Positions 41,698 to 49,923 of a stretch of DNA of 64,000 nt are shown piece after piece. The stretch is from Verrucomicrobiota bacterium (GTDB lineage Bacteria > Verrucomicrobiota > Verrucomicrobiia > Opitutales > Opitutaceae). Position numbers and translations under genes: made by a program. Under the pieces are notes generated by a model, which saw only the letters and a program-made list of their open reading frames with translations, was not told where the DNA came from and searched no databases. Position 1 is the stretch's first letter. Every line of letters begins with the position of its first letter. The DNA lies in NCBI GenBank assembly GCA_030605125.1, contig JAUWBD010000001.1, positions 80,776 to 144,775 of the forward strand. The letters are read 5' to 3'.

Positions 41698-41923
41698 CAA
41701 GCCTGTCAGGGACGGGACTGATATCATCAAACGATCCGCGCTATGTATCGGGCCGCGCCAAGGAATCTTTTACCGCGCCCAAGATTTGCCACGGATTTGT
41801 CAGGGCACAGGAAACCAGCGTGCACTGATTGCTCCTTACGACATCCTCTTTCGTATCATAAACCACCACATAACAACTTAAGGCCAAATAAACGAAGGCT
41901 TTCCGGGTTGCGGCGAAACTTGG

Positions 41924-41946
41924 CTCGAGTCCCCGCCATCCCGCCA
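41924..41946 (+). other. tRNA 3'-end-like fragment, possible att remnant
   Basis: CTCGAGTCCCCG, CCATCCC, G, CCA reads as T-loop, T-stem 3' strand, 7-nt acceptor 3' strand, discriminator base and CCA of a tRNA. No matching 5' part (T-stem 5' strand CGGGG, anticodon arm, GGGATGG start) is found upstream, so it is a fragment, not a gene. A terminator follows 8 bp later, as after a genuine tRNA gene. A 3' tRNA fragment of this size is what an integrase leaves at one end of an inserted element. Confidence 0.45.
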
Positions 41947-41954
41947 ATTTTGGC

Positions 41955-41989
41955 CCCCGATCACCGCAAGGTTATCGGGGCTTTTTCTT
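41955..41989 (+). terminator. Strong rho-independent terminator
   Basis: CCCCGAT-C-ACC-GCAA-GGT-T-ATCGGGG followed by CTTTTTCTT: a 10-bp stem with one mismatch closed by a GNRA tetraloop. It ends any transcript from the GH52 side and follows the tRNA-like fragment. Confidence 0.9.
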
Positions 41990-42149
41990 GCCCGCGAGCC
42001 GAAGGTGGAATCAAGCGAGCTCGGCCGTGCCCCCGTTGTCTGCCGCTGGCTGCGTCCATCGCCACGTCTCCTCCCTTGTCGCCACCTCGACTGAAACAAA
42101 TTGCTCGAAATCTCTCAGATTCTATCAAACAACCTCACTCACACCTTCC

Positions 42150-43445
42150 ATGCCCCTCTCGTCCCCACGCAAAAAGAACTCCTCCGCGTCTCCCTCCAAG
42201 GCTTTCGCCGCCGCGCGTGATGCCTACGCCGCGCTCGGCGTCGATGTCGAGGCCGCCCTCGCCACCCTCGCCGCCACCCCCATCTCTCTCCACTGCTGGC
42301 AAGGCGACGACGTCGGCGGCTTCGAGAAGGCCGACGCCACCCTCTCCGGCGGCGGCATCCAGGCCACGGGCAACTATCCCGGAAAGGCCCGCACGCTCGA
42401 CCAGCTCCGCCAGGACCTCGACCTCGTCTTAAAACTCCTTCCCGGCCGCCACCGCCTCAACCTCCACGCCATCTACGCCGACTTCGCCGGCCGCCCCGTG
42501 GACCGCGACGCGATCGAGCCAAGGCACTTCGCCTCCTGGCTCCAGTGGGCGCAGGACCGCAAGCTCCACGGCCTCGACTTCAACCCCTCCTGCTTCTCCC
42601 ACCCCAAATCCGCCGAGGGCACCCTCTCCCACCCCGACAAGGCCGTCCGCGAGTTCTGGATCGCCCACTGCGCCGCCTCCCGCCGTATCGGCGCGCATTT
42701 CGGCAAGAAACTCGGCACCCGCAGCGTCACCAATATCTGGATACCGGACGGCTCCAAGGACACGCCCTTCGACCGCGCCGCGCCCCGCGCCCGCCTCGCC
42801 GATTCGCTCGACAAGGTCCTCGCCGAGAAACTCAACCCCAAGCACCACCTCGACGCCGTCGAATCCAAGCTCTTTGGCATCGGCGCCGAGTCCTACACCG
42901 TCGGCTCCCACGAGTTCTACCTCGGCTACGCGCTCAAGCGCGGCGACCTCGCCTACTGCCTCGACGCCGGCCACTTTCACCCCACCGAGTCGCTCGCCGA
43001 CAAGATCTCCTCCGTCCTCCAGTTCGCCCCCGCGCTCCTCCTCCACGTGAGCCGTGGCGTGCGCTGGGACAGCGACCACGTCGTCACCTGCGACGACCCC
43101 ACCCGCGCCATCTTCGAGGAGCTCGTGCGCGGCGGCTTCCTCGGCCGCACCGCCATCGGCCTCGACTATTTCGACGCCTCCATCAACCGCATCGCCGCCT
43201 GGGTCATCGGCACCCGCGCCGCGCAGAAGGCGCTGCTCGCCGCCCTCCTCGAACCCGCCGCGCAGCTCCGCGCCGCCGAAAAATCCGGCGACCACGCCCT
43301 CCGCCTCGCCCTCTTCGAGGAGAGCCGCGCCCTCCCCCTCGGCCCGATCTGGGACGAATTTTGCCGCCGCCACGACACCCCCGCCGGCCTCGGCTTCATG
43401 ACCGAAATCGCCGCCTACGAGAAGACCGTCCTATCCAAGCGCTGA
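42150..43445 (+). CDS. rhaA: L-rhamnose isomerase
   Basis: Converts L-rhamnose to L-rhamnulose in the cytoplasm. The 431-residue protein follows the enterobacterial enzyme almost block for block: [81 protein letters not shown] with metal ligands, [17 protein letters not shown] and [16 protein letters not shown]. An extra Lys/Ser-rich stretch precedes the conserved start. ATG 42150 is chosen; the frame is open upstream across non-coding DNA. It is followed by the bifunctional aldolase gene, but no rhamnulokinase is in the window. Confidence 0.95.
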   Translation: MPLSSPRKKNSSASPSKAFAAARDAYAALGVDVEAALATLAATPISLHCWQGDDVGGFEKADATLSGGGIQATGNYPGKARTLDQLRQDLDLVLKLLPGRHRLNLHAIYADFAGRPVDRDAIEPRHFASWLQWAQDRKLHGLDFNPSCFSHPKSAEGTLSHPDKAVREFWIAHCAASRRIGAHFGKKLGTRSVTNIWIPDGSKDTPFDRAAPRARLADSLDKVLAEKLNPKHHLDAVESKLFGIGAESYTVGSHEFYLGYALKRGDLAYCLDAGHFHPTESLADKISSVLQFAPALLLHVSRGVRWDSDHVVTCDDPTRAIFEELVRGGFLGRTAIGLDYFDASINRIAAWVIGTRAAQKALLAALLEPAAQLRAAEKSGDHALRLALFEESRALPLGPIWDEFCRRHDTPAGLGFMTEIAAYEKTVLSKR

Positions 43446-43642
43446 TTAGCCACAAAAAGCACAAAAGGCGCAAAAATCCCCTACGCCGCCCTCCTCACCG
43501 AGGGCGGCTCTTTCAGCCCTTCCTCCATTAGCCCGATTTACCCGATCTAGCAGAAACCTAGCTCCAAACTCCGCACCTTTTGTCCCGCCACCGCGTCCTT
43601 CGCATTGGTCCTTGGACATTGGTCATCGGTCATTTTCTCCAC
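43446..43642. other. Intergenic leader with short-word repetition
   Basis: This 197-bp gap between the rhamnose genes contains GCCACAAAAAGCACAAAAGG-type A-rich repetition just after the rhaA stop and, before the next ATG, about four loose tandem copies of GGTCATT/GGACATT (43610-43635). These look like decayed simple repeats. No gene or terminator is seen. Confidence 0.5.
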
Positions 43643-45835
43643 ATGCCCTCGTATCAATACGTCAACTACACCTGGGACGACGCCAAGGCCGCGTCCCTCG
43701 ATCCCGTCGGTCGCCTCGTCTATCGCTCCAACATCCTCGGCAGCGACCAGCGCATCACCAACACCGGTGGTGGCAACACATCCTCCAAGTTGACCGAAAA
43801 GGATCCCATCACCGGCCAGCCCGTCGAGGTCCTCTGGGTGAAAGGCTCCGGCGGCGACCTCCGCACCGCCGGCCGCGAGTTCTTCTCCTCCCTCTACCAG
43901 GAAAAGCTCCTCGCCCTTCAAGGCGTTTACAACGCCCGCCCCGACAAGGGCCTCAAGACCCAGGCCGAGGACGACATGGTCGGCATGCAGGCGCACGCCA
44001 CCTTCAACCTCAACCCCCGCGCCTCCTCGATCGACACCCCCCTCCACAGCTTCCTCCCCGGCAAGCACGTGGACCACATGCACCCCAACGCCATCATCGC
44101 CATCGCCGCGTCCTCCCGCTGCGAGCAGCTGACGAAGGAAATCTTCGGCGGCGAGATGGCCTACGTGCCCTGGATGCGCCCCGGCTTCGAGCTCGGCCTC
44201 GCGATGCAAAAGATCTCCCGCGAGCAGCCCAAGGTCCGCGCCATCATGATGGGCCAGCACGGCTTCATCTCCTGGGCCGACGACGACAAGCAGTGCTACA
44301 CCGACACCCTCAACTTCATCGAAAAGGCCTCCGCCTTCATCGAGAAGAAATACGCCGAGAAGGGCGGCGACGCCAAGGCCTTCGGCGGCCAGAAATACCA
44401 GACCCTCCCCGAGGCCCAGCGCCGCGCCACCCTCGCCTCCATCCTCCCCTGGCTCCGCGGCCAGGTGTCCCAACAGAAGCGCTTCATCGGCACCGTGCAG
44501 GACGACGAGAAGATCCTGCGCTTCGTCAACTCGGCCGACGCCCCGCGCCTCGCCGCCCTCGGCACCTCCTGCCCCGACCACTTCCTGCGCACCAAGATCA
44601 AGCCGCTCTACGTGGACTGGAACCCGCAGACCGAGGACACCGCCGCGCTCAAGCTGAAGCTCGCCGCTGCCCTCGACCAATACCGAGTCGATTACACCGG
44701 TTACTACAACGTCTGCCGTCGCCCCAACTCGCCCGCGATGCGCGACCCGAACCCGACGGTCGTCCTCATCCCCGGCCTCGGCATGATCGCCTGGGGCAAG
44801 GACAAGTCCGAGAGCCGCGTCACCGCCGAGTTCTACAACTGCGCCGTCGAGGTCATGCGCGGCGCCGAGGCCATCGACAAATACATCGCCCTCCCGCAGC
44901 AGGAGGCCTTCGACATCGAGTATTGGCTGCTCGAGGAGGCGAAGCTCAAGCGCATGCCCGCCGAAAAGGAGCTCGCCCGCCAGGTCATCCTCGTCATCGG
45001 CGCCGGCTCCGGCATCGGCAAGGAGACCGCCCACCGCCTCGCGAAGGAAGGCGCCCACATCGTGTGCGTTGACCTGAACCCACAAGCCGCCGAGGCCACC
45101 GCCAAGGAGCTCACCGACAAGCTCGGCCTCGGCATCGGCGTCGCCGGCACCGGCATCTCCAACTGCGGCCCCGCCATCGGCCTCGCCGCCAACATCACCG
45201 ACCGCGCCTCCATCCGCGCCATGCTCGACCAGGTGGCGCTCGCCTACGGCGGCTTCGACTCGATCTGCGTCACCGCCGGCATCTTCGTGCCCAGCGACAC
45301 CAGCGGCCACATCCCCGACGACAAGTGGGCGCTCACCTTCGCGATCAACGTATCCGGCAGCTACTACGTCGCCGACGAGGCCTTCAAGACCTGGAAAGAG
45401 CAGGGCCTGCGCGGCAACCTCGTGCTCACCACCCCGGCCAACGCCGTCGTGGCGAAGAAGGGCTCCGTCGCCTACGACACCTCGAAGGCCGCCGCCAACC
45501 ACCTCGTGCGCGAGCTCGCCATCGAACTCGCCCCGCTGGTGCGCGTGAACGGCGTCGCCCCCGCCACCGTGGTGCAGGGCTCGGCCATGTTCCCCCGCGA
45601 CCGTGTGATCGGCAGCCTGGCGAAATACAAGATCCCCTACACGGACGACGAGGCCACCGAGTCGCTCGTGTCGAAATTGGCGCAGTTCTACGCCGACCGG
45701 ACCTTGACCAAGGCCCCGATCACGCCGGCCGACCAGGCCGAGGCCTACTTCCTTCTCGTGACCAACCGCCTGAGCAAGACGACCGGCCAGGTCGTCACCG
45801 TGGACGGCGGCCTGCACGAGGCCTTCCTGCGCTGA
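43643..45835 (+). CDS. rhaE: Bifunctional rhamnulose-1-phosphate aldolase / L-lactaldehyde dehydrogenase
   Basis: Cleaves L-rhamnulose 1-phosphate to dihydroxyacetone phosphate and L-lactaldehyde and then oxidises or reduces the lactaldehyde. The 730-residue protein has an N-terminal class II aldolase domain (ITNTGGGNTSSKL; zinc-binding HMHPNAIIAI near residue 135) and, from about residue 430, a short-chain dehydrogenase domain with VIGAGSGIGKETAHRLAKEG and the YDTSK catalytic motif. This fusion replaces separate RhaD and aldehyde dehydrogenase in many non-enteric bacteria. ATG 43643 is chosen because the conserved protein starts there. Two hairpin-forming sequences follow the stop. Confidence 0.92.
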   Translation: MPSYQYVNYTWDDAKAASLDPVGRLVYRSNILGSDQRITNTGGGNTSSKLTEKDPITGQPVEVLWVKGSGGDLRTAGREFFSSLYQEKLLALQGVYNARPDKGLKTQAEDDMVGMQAHATFNLNPRASSIDTPLHSFLPGKHVDHMHPNAIIAIAASSRCEQLTKEIFGGEMAYVPWMRPGFELGLAMQKISREQPKVRAIMMGQHGFISWADDDKQCYTDTLNFIEKASAFIEKKYAEKGGDAKAFGGQKYQTLPEAQRRATLASILPWLRGQVSQQKRFIGTVQDDEKILRFVNSADAPRLAALGTSCPDHFLRTKIKPLYVDWNPQTEDTAALKLKLAAALDQYRVDYTGYYNVCRRPNSPAMRDPNPTVVLIPGLGMIAWGKDKSESRVTAEFYNCAVEVMRGAEAIDKYIALPQQEAFDIEYWLLEEAKLKRMPAEKELARQVILVIGAGSGIGKETAHRLAKEGAHIVCVDLNPQAAEATAKELTDKLGLGIGVAGTGISNCGPAIGLAANITDRASIRAMLDQVALAYGGFDSICVTAGIFVPSDTSGHIPDDKWALTFAINVSGSYYVADEAFKTWKEQGLRGNLVLTTPANAVVAKKGSVAYDTSKAAANHLVRELAIELAPLVRVNGVAPATVVQGSAMFPRDRVIGSLAKYKIPYTDDEATESLVSKLAQFYADRTLTKAPITPADQAEAYFLLVTNRLSKTTGQVVTVDGGLHEAFLR

Positions 45836-45855
45836 GCCTGCCTGCCGGCGTAGCG

Positions 45856-45873
45856 GAAGCGCGGCCGCGCTTC
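45856..45873. repeat. GCGGCCGC-centred palindrome, copy 2
   Basis: GAAGCGCGGCCGCGCTTC, a perfect 18-bp palindrome, preceded by GTAGCG, 20 bp after the rhaE stop. Related to the palindrome at 31100. Confidence 0.6.
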
Positions 45874-45929
45874 TGTTCCGTCCCGGTGGCTCCGGCGCGC
45901 CGACCCGTCGTGGTGACGGTCCCGCGCCG

Positions 45930-45964
45930 CGCGCGGGCGGATGGGTGGTGCATCCGCCCGCGCG
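45930..45964. repeat. Long GC-rich hairpin
   Basis: Perfect 14-bp arms CGCGCGGGCGGATG and CATCCGCCCGCGCG around the 7-nt loop GGTGGTG. There is no T-run, so it is not a standard terminator. It stands alone between rhaE and ndk and may be another mobile or mRNA-protecting palindrome. Confidence 0.65.
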
Positions 45965-46062
45965 ACGCACTCGCCGGGAGCCGAGGGCGAGGTCCTCTCC
46001 TCTTCCGGCGCGCTTCCCGCTCGCGAGCCGGAGCCGTGACCGTGGGTGCTTACACCACCGCC

Positions 46063-46076
46063 AGATACGCGTATCT
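46063..46076. promoter_or_regulatory. Palindrome upstream of ndk
   Basis: AGATACGCGTATCT is a perfect 14-bp palindrome centred on CGCG, 54 bp upstream of the ndk start. It could be an operator in the ndk promoter; no cognate regulator is identified. Confidence 0.4.
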
Positions 46077-46130
46077 CGCGCCAAAAGAGGCTTCCCATCG
46101 ACGTAAGCGGCGTATCAATTCCATCCTTTT

Positions 46131-46547
46131 ATGCAGAAAACCCTGATTATCTGTAAGCCCGACTGCATGGAGCAGAAGCACGTGGGCAATGTCGTGGACC
46201 GCTTTGAAAAAGCCGGTTTCGAGATCGTTGGCTGCAAGATGGCGCGCCTCACTTCCGCGCAACTTCGCGAGCACTACGCGCACGTGGCCGACAAGCCCTT
46301 CTATCCCGAGATCGAGGCCTTCATGAGCTCGCGTCCGGTCATCATCCTCGCCCTCAAGGGCGACAACGTCGTCGCCAAGGTGCGCGACCTCCTCGGCCCG
46401 ACCGATTCGCGCAAAGCCGCCAAGGGCACCATCCGCGGCGACTTCGGCACCGAGATGATGAAGAACGTCGTGCACGCCTCCGACAGCGAGGAAAACGGCA
46501 AGATCGAGATCGCCCGTTTCTTCAAGTCCGAGGAAATCTTCGGCTGA
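46131..46547 (+). CDS. ndk: Nucleoside diphosphate kinase
   Basis: Transfers the gamma-phosphate between nucleoside triphosphates and diphosphates through a phosphohistidine. The 138-residue protein has the family start QKTLIICKPDCMEQKHVG, the nucleotide-binding residues in GPTDSRKAAKGTIRGDFG and the active-site His-115 in NVVHASDS. The length is normal. It is a single-gene unit: a palindrome lies upstream and a strong terminator directly downstream. Confidence 0.97.
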   Translation: MQKTLIICKPDCMEQKHVGNVVDRFEKAGFEIVGCKMARLTSAQLREHYAHVADKPFYPEIEAFMSSRPVIILALKGDNVVAKVRDLLGPTDSRKAAKGTIRGDFGTEMMKNVVHASDSEENGKIEIARFFKSEEIFG

Positions 46548-46575
46548 TACCGATCCGCCGCCCGCCGACCAGTTG

Positions 46576-46606
46576 GACGCTCCCGTTGCGGGAGCGTCTT
46601 TTTTTT
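46576..46606 (+). terminator. Rho-independent terminator of ndk
   Basis: Stem GACGCTCCC-GTTGC-GGGAGCGTC, 9 bp, followed by eight T. Confidence 0.93.
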
Positions 46607-46630
46607 GCCGGGGCCTTTGGCCGGTGCCCG

Positions 46631-46661
46631 CAAAAAAAGCCTCCCCGTGAGGGGAGGCTTT
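46631..46661 (-). terminator. Rho-independent terminator of the Cys-rich gene
   Basis: Stem GCCTCCCC with GGGGAGGC and a 4-nt loop; on the minus strand it is followed by seven T. It ends transcription arriving from 46705-47034 and faces the ndk terminator. Confidence 0.88.
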
Positions 46662-46704
46662 GGGTGGCACGGGCGTCTCGCCCGGAAGGGTCGGCCATCG
46701 CCGA

Positions 46705-47034
46705 TCAGGCCGGGCAAGCCTCGCAGGGAGGGCAGTCGGTCTTCGCGGCCTTGCTTTCCTCGCACTTGGCCTTCTCGGCGGCGTCGCAGGCCTTCTTTTC
46801 ACCGCACGCGGCCTTCTCGGCGCAGTCGGCTTTCTTTTCAGCGCAAGCGGCTTTCTTCTCGGCGCAGGCGGCTTTCTCGGCGCAGGCGGCCTTGTCGGCC
46901 TTTTCCTTCTTCGCCGTGGCGCAGCAGGCGGCGGGCTTGGCGTCGGCCTTCTTGGCGGCGGGCTCGGCGGCGTGGGCGGTGAGGCCGAGGGCGAGCACGG
47001 CGACGAGGGCGCAGAGGGAACGGATCGATTTCAT
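46705..47034 (-). CDS. Small secreted Ala/Lys/Cys-repeat protein
   Basis: A 109-residue protein with a signal peptide (SIRSLCALVAVLALGLTAHA, cut after AHA-A). The mature part of about 88 residues is built from five copies of a hexad of the type ACAEKK/ACAEKA, framed by AACC and a final CPPCEAC; it holds about 12 cysteines and almost no hydrophobic residues. I know no named family. Regularly spaced Cys with Lys and Glu suggest metal binding or disulfide cross-linking in the periplasm; this is inference. ATG 47034 is chosen because the signal peptide begins there. It has its own terminator, and a Met-rich secreted protein gene lies directly upstream on the same strand. Confidence 0.75.
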   Translation of the reverse strand: MKSIRSLCALVAVLALGLTAHAAEPAAKKADAKPAACCATAKKEKADKAACAEKAACAEKKAACAEKKADCAEKAACGEKKACDAAEKAKCEESKAAKTDCPPCEACPA

Positions 47035-47109
47035 GGTGTTTGAGGAAGGGATGGAGATCGGGTTTGCCGGGATGTTACGTGCCACCCGCGGCAAACCCTC
47101 GGGTTATTT

Positions 47110-47970
47110 TCAGGGAGCGGGGGGCATCAGGTTGAAAGGCTTCTCGGTGAAACCGGCCGGGACGGCGAGAAGGTTGTCCGCCACCCTGCCGGGGGTCACC
47201 TCGGAAGCCTGCACCACCATGCGCATCTGCGGCATGGTCATTTCCATCTTGAGCGGCACGCCGTCGATCTTGGCGAGGTAGGCGGCGTCCTGGCCGCCGA
47301 TGCTGGCGCGGGCGAGCGCCTTGGAGTCGAGGCCGGGGATGTCCTTCGTGGCCCAGAGCGTGCCGCGGATCTGGGTGTCCTGCTGCGTCATCTCGAGCAG
47401 ATATTCCTGGCAGGTGTAGCCGAGGATCTTGGTGGTGCGGGAGCCCTTGGTGACCTTGTGCTCGACCTTGGCGGCCTCGGCCTCCGCCTGCTCGATCGGA
47501 ATTTTGGAGTAGCTGCGATCCTTGCGGTTGATCCAGTAGGCGGCGGCGGGCTCGTTGACGGAGAGAATCTCCATCGGCATGGCGCCGCCTTCGGTGGTCA
47601 CGAGGCTCTTGCCGCCCTTGGTGCGCACGGTCATCGATTTTGGCATCATCGAGGTGAGCATGTCGCCCTCGCCTTTGCCGGCGGCGGCATCCTCGGCCAT
47701 TTTGATCTGCGCCTCCATCGCGGCTTTCATCTGCGGATTCTGCTCCATGGCGGCCTTCATCTGCGGGCTGTCCATCATGGCCTTCATTTGCGCGAGCTTG
47801 GCCGGATCGGCCATTTGCTTCTGCGCCTCGGCCATCTGGGCCTTCATGGCGGGGTCGGTGATCTCGGCGGAGAGCGTCCATTTCAAAGTGCCCTCGAAGT
47901 CCGCCGCGCGGGCGGCGAAGGCGACGAGACACGTCAGGGCAAGCGAACCAAGAAGTCGGGTCAGTTTCAT
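47110..47970 (-). CDS. Secreted DUF4412-like protein with Met-rich helical segment
   Basis: A 286-residue exported protein with a signal peptide (LLGSLALTCLVAFAARA). The ends of the mature protein form a beta-type DUF4412-like domain (FEGTLKWTLSAEI; KILGYTCQEYLLEMTQQ; LWATKDIPGLDSKAL). Between them, residues about 42-100, is a helical low-complexity segment made of KAQMAEAQKQMADPAK and QMKAAMEQNPQMKAAME-type units, with about 15 Met. The function of the family is unknown; Met-rich exported segments are sometimes used to bind copper. ATG 47970 is chosen by the signal peptide. The Cys-rich small-protein gene follows 75 bp downstream on the same strand. Confidence 0.75.
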   Translation of the reverse strand: MKLTRLLGSLALTCLVAFAARAADFEGTLKWTLSAEITDPAMKAQMAEAQKQMADPAKLAQMKAMMDSPQMKAAMEQNPQMKAAMEAQIKMAEDAAAGKGEGDMLTSMMPKSMTVRTKGGKSLVTTEGGAMPMEILSVNEPAAAYWINRKDRSYSKIPIEQAEAEAAKVEHKVTKGSRTTKILGYTCQEYLLEMTQQDTQIRGTLWATKDIPGLDSKALARASIGGQDAAYLAKIDGVPLKMEMTMPQMRMVVQASEVTPGRVADNLLAVPAGFTEKPFNLMPPAP

Positions 47971-48088
47971 GGGACCCCGAGCCTTGGTCGCGGGCCAATG
48001 CGCCGGCCAGCCCGGAGATGCAAAAATTCGGCAAACTTTCCCGAAGCCGCCTCCGGAGGATTCCCGGGGCGGCTGCGGGTGGAGACGC

Positions 48089-49270
48089 CTATTTCCGCGC
48101 GCCGTTGACGAAGCGCTCGATGCGGTCGCAGGCGACGACGAGCTGCTCGTAGCTGGTGGCGAAGCAGGCGCGCACGTGGCCGAGGCCGTTTTCACCGAAG
48201 GCGGTGCCGGGCACGACCGCGACACGCTCCTCCTTCAACAGGCCGACCGCGAAGTCCTTTTCGCTCATGCCGATGCCGGTAGTCGTAGGGAAGGCGTAGA
48301 AGCTGCCGCGCGGCGAGTGGCAGGTGAGGCCGATCTCGTTGAAGCGACGCACCACGAGGTCGCGGCGACGGTGATACTGGTCGCGCATCTCGCAGACGTT
48401 GTCCCAGCCGCGTTGCAGGGCCTCGAGCGCGCCTTCTTGGGCGATGATCGAGGCGCACATCATGGCGTATTGGTGCACCTTCATCATCGCGTCGATCAGC
48501 TCGGCCGGGCCGCAGGCGTAGCCGATGCGCCAGCCGGTCATCGCGAAGGCCTTGGAGAACCCGTGGAGAAACACGGTGCGCTCCTGCATGCCGGGCAGGC
48601 TGGCGATACTGGTGTGGGTGCCCTCGAAGGTGAGCTCGGAGTAGATCTCGTCGCTGAAGACCAGCAGGTCCTTTTCGCGGCAGAAGGCGGCGATGGCCTC
48701 GAGTTGCGCGCGGTCGCAGGTGCCGCCCGTGGGGTTGCACGGGAGGTTCAGCATGAGGATCTTGCAGCCGGGGGTCCACGCGGCGCGCAGGGCCTCGGCG
48801 GTGAGCGCGAAGCCGTCCTTCGCGTAGGTGGGCACGGCCACGCCCTCGGCGTGCACGAGCGAGATGCTCGGGTGGTAGGAGACGTAGCAGGGCTGGTGAT
48901 ACATCACCTTGTCGCCCGGGTTGCAGAAGGCGCGGAAGGCGAGGTCGAGCGCCTCGGAGACGCCGACCGTGATGATGATCTGGTCGTCCGGGCGGTAGTT
49001 TACGCCGAAGTGCTCGGTCACGTAGTGCGAGACGGCCTTGCGCAGCTCGGGCATGCCGAGGTTGGAGGTGTAGTAGGTCTTGCCCTCCTCGAGCGCGGTG
49101 ATGGCGGCCTTGCGCACGTGCCAGGGCGTGGTGAAGTCGGGCTCGCCGACGCCGAGGGAGATCACGTCCTGGCCCTTCATCTTGGCCACGAGCTCGAAGA
49201 AATCGCGAATGCCGCTCCTGGGCAGCGTCGCCACGTGGCGCGCCACCCAGCGGTTGCTGGTAGTGCTCAT
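48089..49270 (-). CDS. PLP-dependent class I/II aminotransferase
   Basis: A 393-residue fold-type I aminotransferase. Visible are VISLGVGEPDFTTPWHVRKA, YYTSNLGMPELRKAVS, LNLPCNPTGGT, VFSDEIYSELTF and the lysine block HGFSKAFAMTGWRIGYACGP carrying the Schiff-base Lys and the phosphate contacts. It belongs to the aspartate/aromatic subgroup; the amino acid is not readable. It is second in a minus-strand operon, 16 bp after the Lrp-type regulator, which probably responds to an amino acid. Confidence 0.93.
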   Translation of the reverse strand: MSTTSNRWVARHVATLPRSGIRDFFELVAKMKGQDVISLGVGEPDFTTPWHVRKAAITALEEGKTYYTSNLGMPELRKAVSHYVTEHFGVNYRPDDQIIITVGVSEALDLAFRAFCNPGDKVMYHQPCYVSYHPSISLVHAEGVAVPTYAKDGFALTAEALRAAWTPGCKILMLNLPCNPTGGTCDRAQLEAIAAFCREKDLLVFSDEIYSELTFEGTHTSIASLPGMQERTVFLHGFSKAFAMTGWRIGYACGPAELIDAMMKVHQYAMMCASIIAQEGALEALQRGWDNVCEMRDQYHRRRDLVVRRFNEIGLTCHSPRGSFYAFPTTTGIGMSEKDFAVGLLKEERVAVVPGTAFGENGLGHVRACFATSYEQLVVACDRIERFVNGARK

Positions 49271-49286
49271 TTGAATACCTCCGGGA

Positions 49287-49775
49287 TCAGGGCGAGACGT
49301 TGAGCCGGTCGCCCGAGCCTTCGCCGTCGTCGAGACGGAAGCCGCCCTCCTTGTAGGAGCGTAGCAGGAAGTGGGTGCTGGTCGAAAGCACGCCGCCGAA
49401 GGTGGAGAGTTTTTCCGAGACGAAGGCCGCGGCCTTCTGGAGCGTGGGGGCGTTGACGAAGACCAGCAGGTCGTAGCTGCCCGACATGAGGTGGCAGGAC
49501 TCGACCTCGTCGAACTGGCAGAGCCGCTCCGCCATGCGGTTGAAGCCGCCGCCGCGCTCGGGCGTGAGCTTCACCTCGATGACCGCGCGCACGGCGGCGC
49601 CGGCGGCGGCGTCTCGCGAGAGATCGAGCACCGGACGCCAGCCGAGGAAGATTTTATCTTTTTTCAGCTGCTCCAGGTGCTGTTCGACTTCGGCGACGGA
49701 AAGGCCGGCGACCTGCGCCATCTGCGCGGTCGTGAGCCTGCCACCTTCGAGGAGCAGCTTGAGAACAGGGTTCAT
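49287..49775 (-). CDS. Lrp/AsnC-family regulator
   Basis: A 162-residue regulator with an N-terminal winged helix (LTTAQMAQVAGLSVAEVEQHLEQLKKDKIF) and a C-terminal RAM ligand-binding domain (AVIEVKLTPERGGGF; CHLMSGSYDLLVFVNAPTLQ). The usual DNA-binding start is shortened by some residues compared with Lrp. It lies 16 bp upstream of the aminotransferase gene and probably controls it in response to an amino acid. A two-hairpin repeat (49851-49910) separates it from the next gene. Confidence 0.9.
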   Translation of the reverse strand: MNPVLKLLLEGGRLTTAQMAQVAGLSVAEVEQHLEQLKKDKIFLGWRPVLDLSRDAAAGAAVRAVIEVKLTPERGGGFNRMAERLCQFDEVESCHLMSGSYDLLVFVNAPTLQKAAAFVSEKLSTFGGVLSTSTHFLLRSYKEGGFRLDDGEGSGDRLNVSP

Positions 49776-49850
49776 AGGGACGCGCAATCCACCCGAGCGG
49801 CGGGCGCGAAGCCATCCCAAAGTTTTGAACGACGGCGTCTCACCCGCCTC

Positions 49851-49910
49851 TTTGGAGTGCGGAGCCTCGGCTCCGCTTTAGACGGGTCGCCTCGGCGGCC
49901 GCCCTCTCCC
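49851..49910. repeat. Two-hairpin intergenic repeat, copy 1
   Basis: TTTGGAGTGCGGAGCCTCGG... with hairpin 1 GCGGAGCC-TC-GGCTCCGC and a decayed hairpin 2 (CGGGTCGCCTCGGCGGCCG). It is between the hydroxyacid dehydrogenase stop and the start of the Lrp gene, both minus-strand. Confidence 0.8.
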
Positions 49911-49923
49911 ATGCGGCCCGCCC

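Larger units (their letters stand above)
41698..42149. other. 452-bp intergenic region, possible island junction
   Basis: No gene is supported here. The first 180 bp are lower in GC than the flanks (for example around 41830-41900). Then come a tRNA-3'-end-like fragment (41924-41946) and a strong terminator (41955-41989), both listed separately. The remaining 160 bp lead to the rhamnose isomerase gene and show no clear promoter. Confidence 0.6.

Noticed and set aside
41698..41946. Complete tRNA or tmRNA gene
   Set aside because: Only the 3' end is present; no 5' acceptor strand, D-arm or anticodon arm pairs with it, and no tmRNA tag reading frame or pseudoknot region is found upstream.
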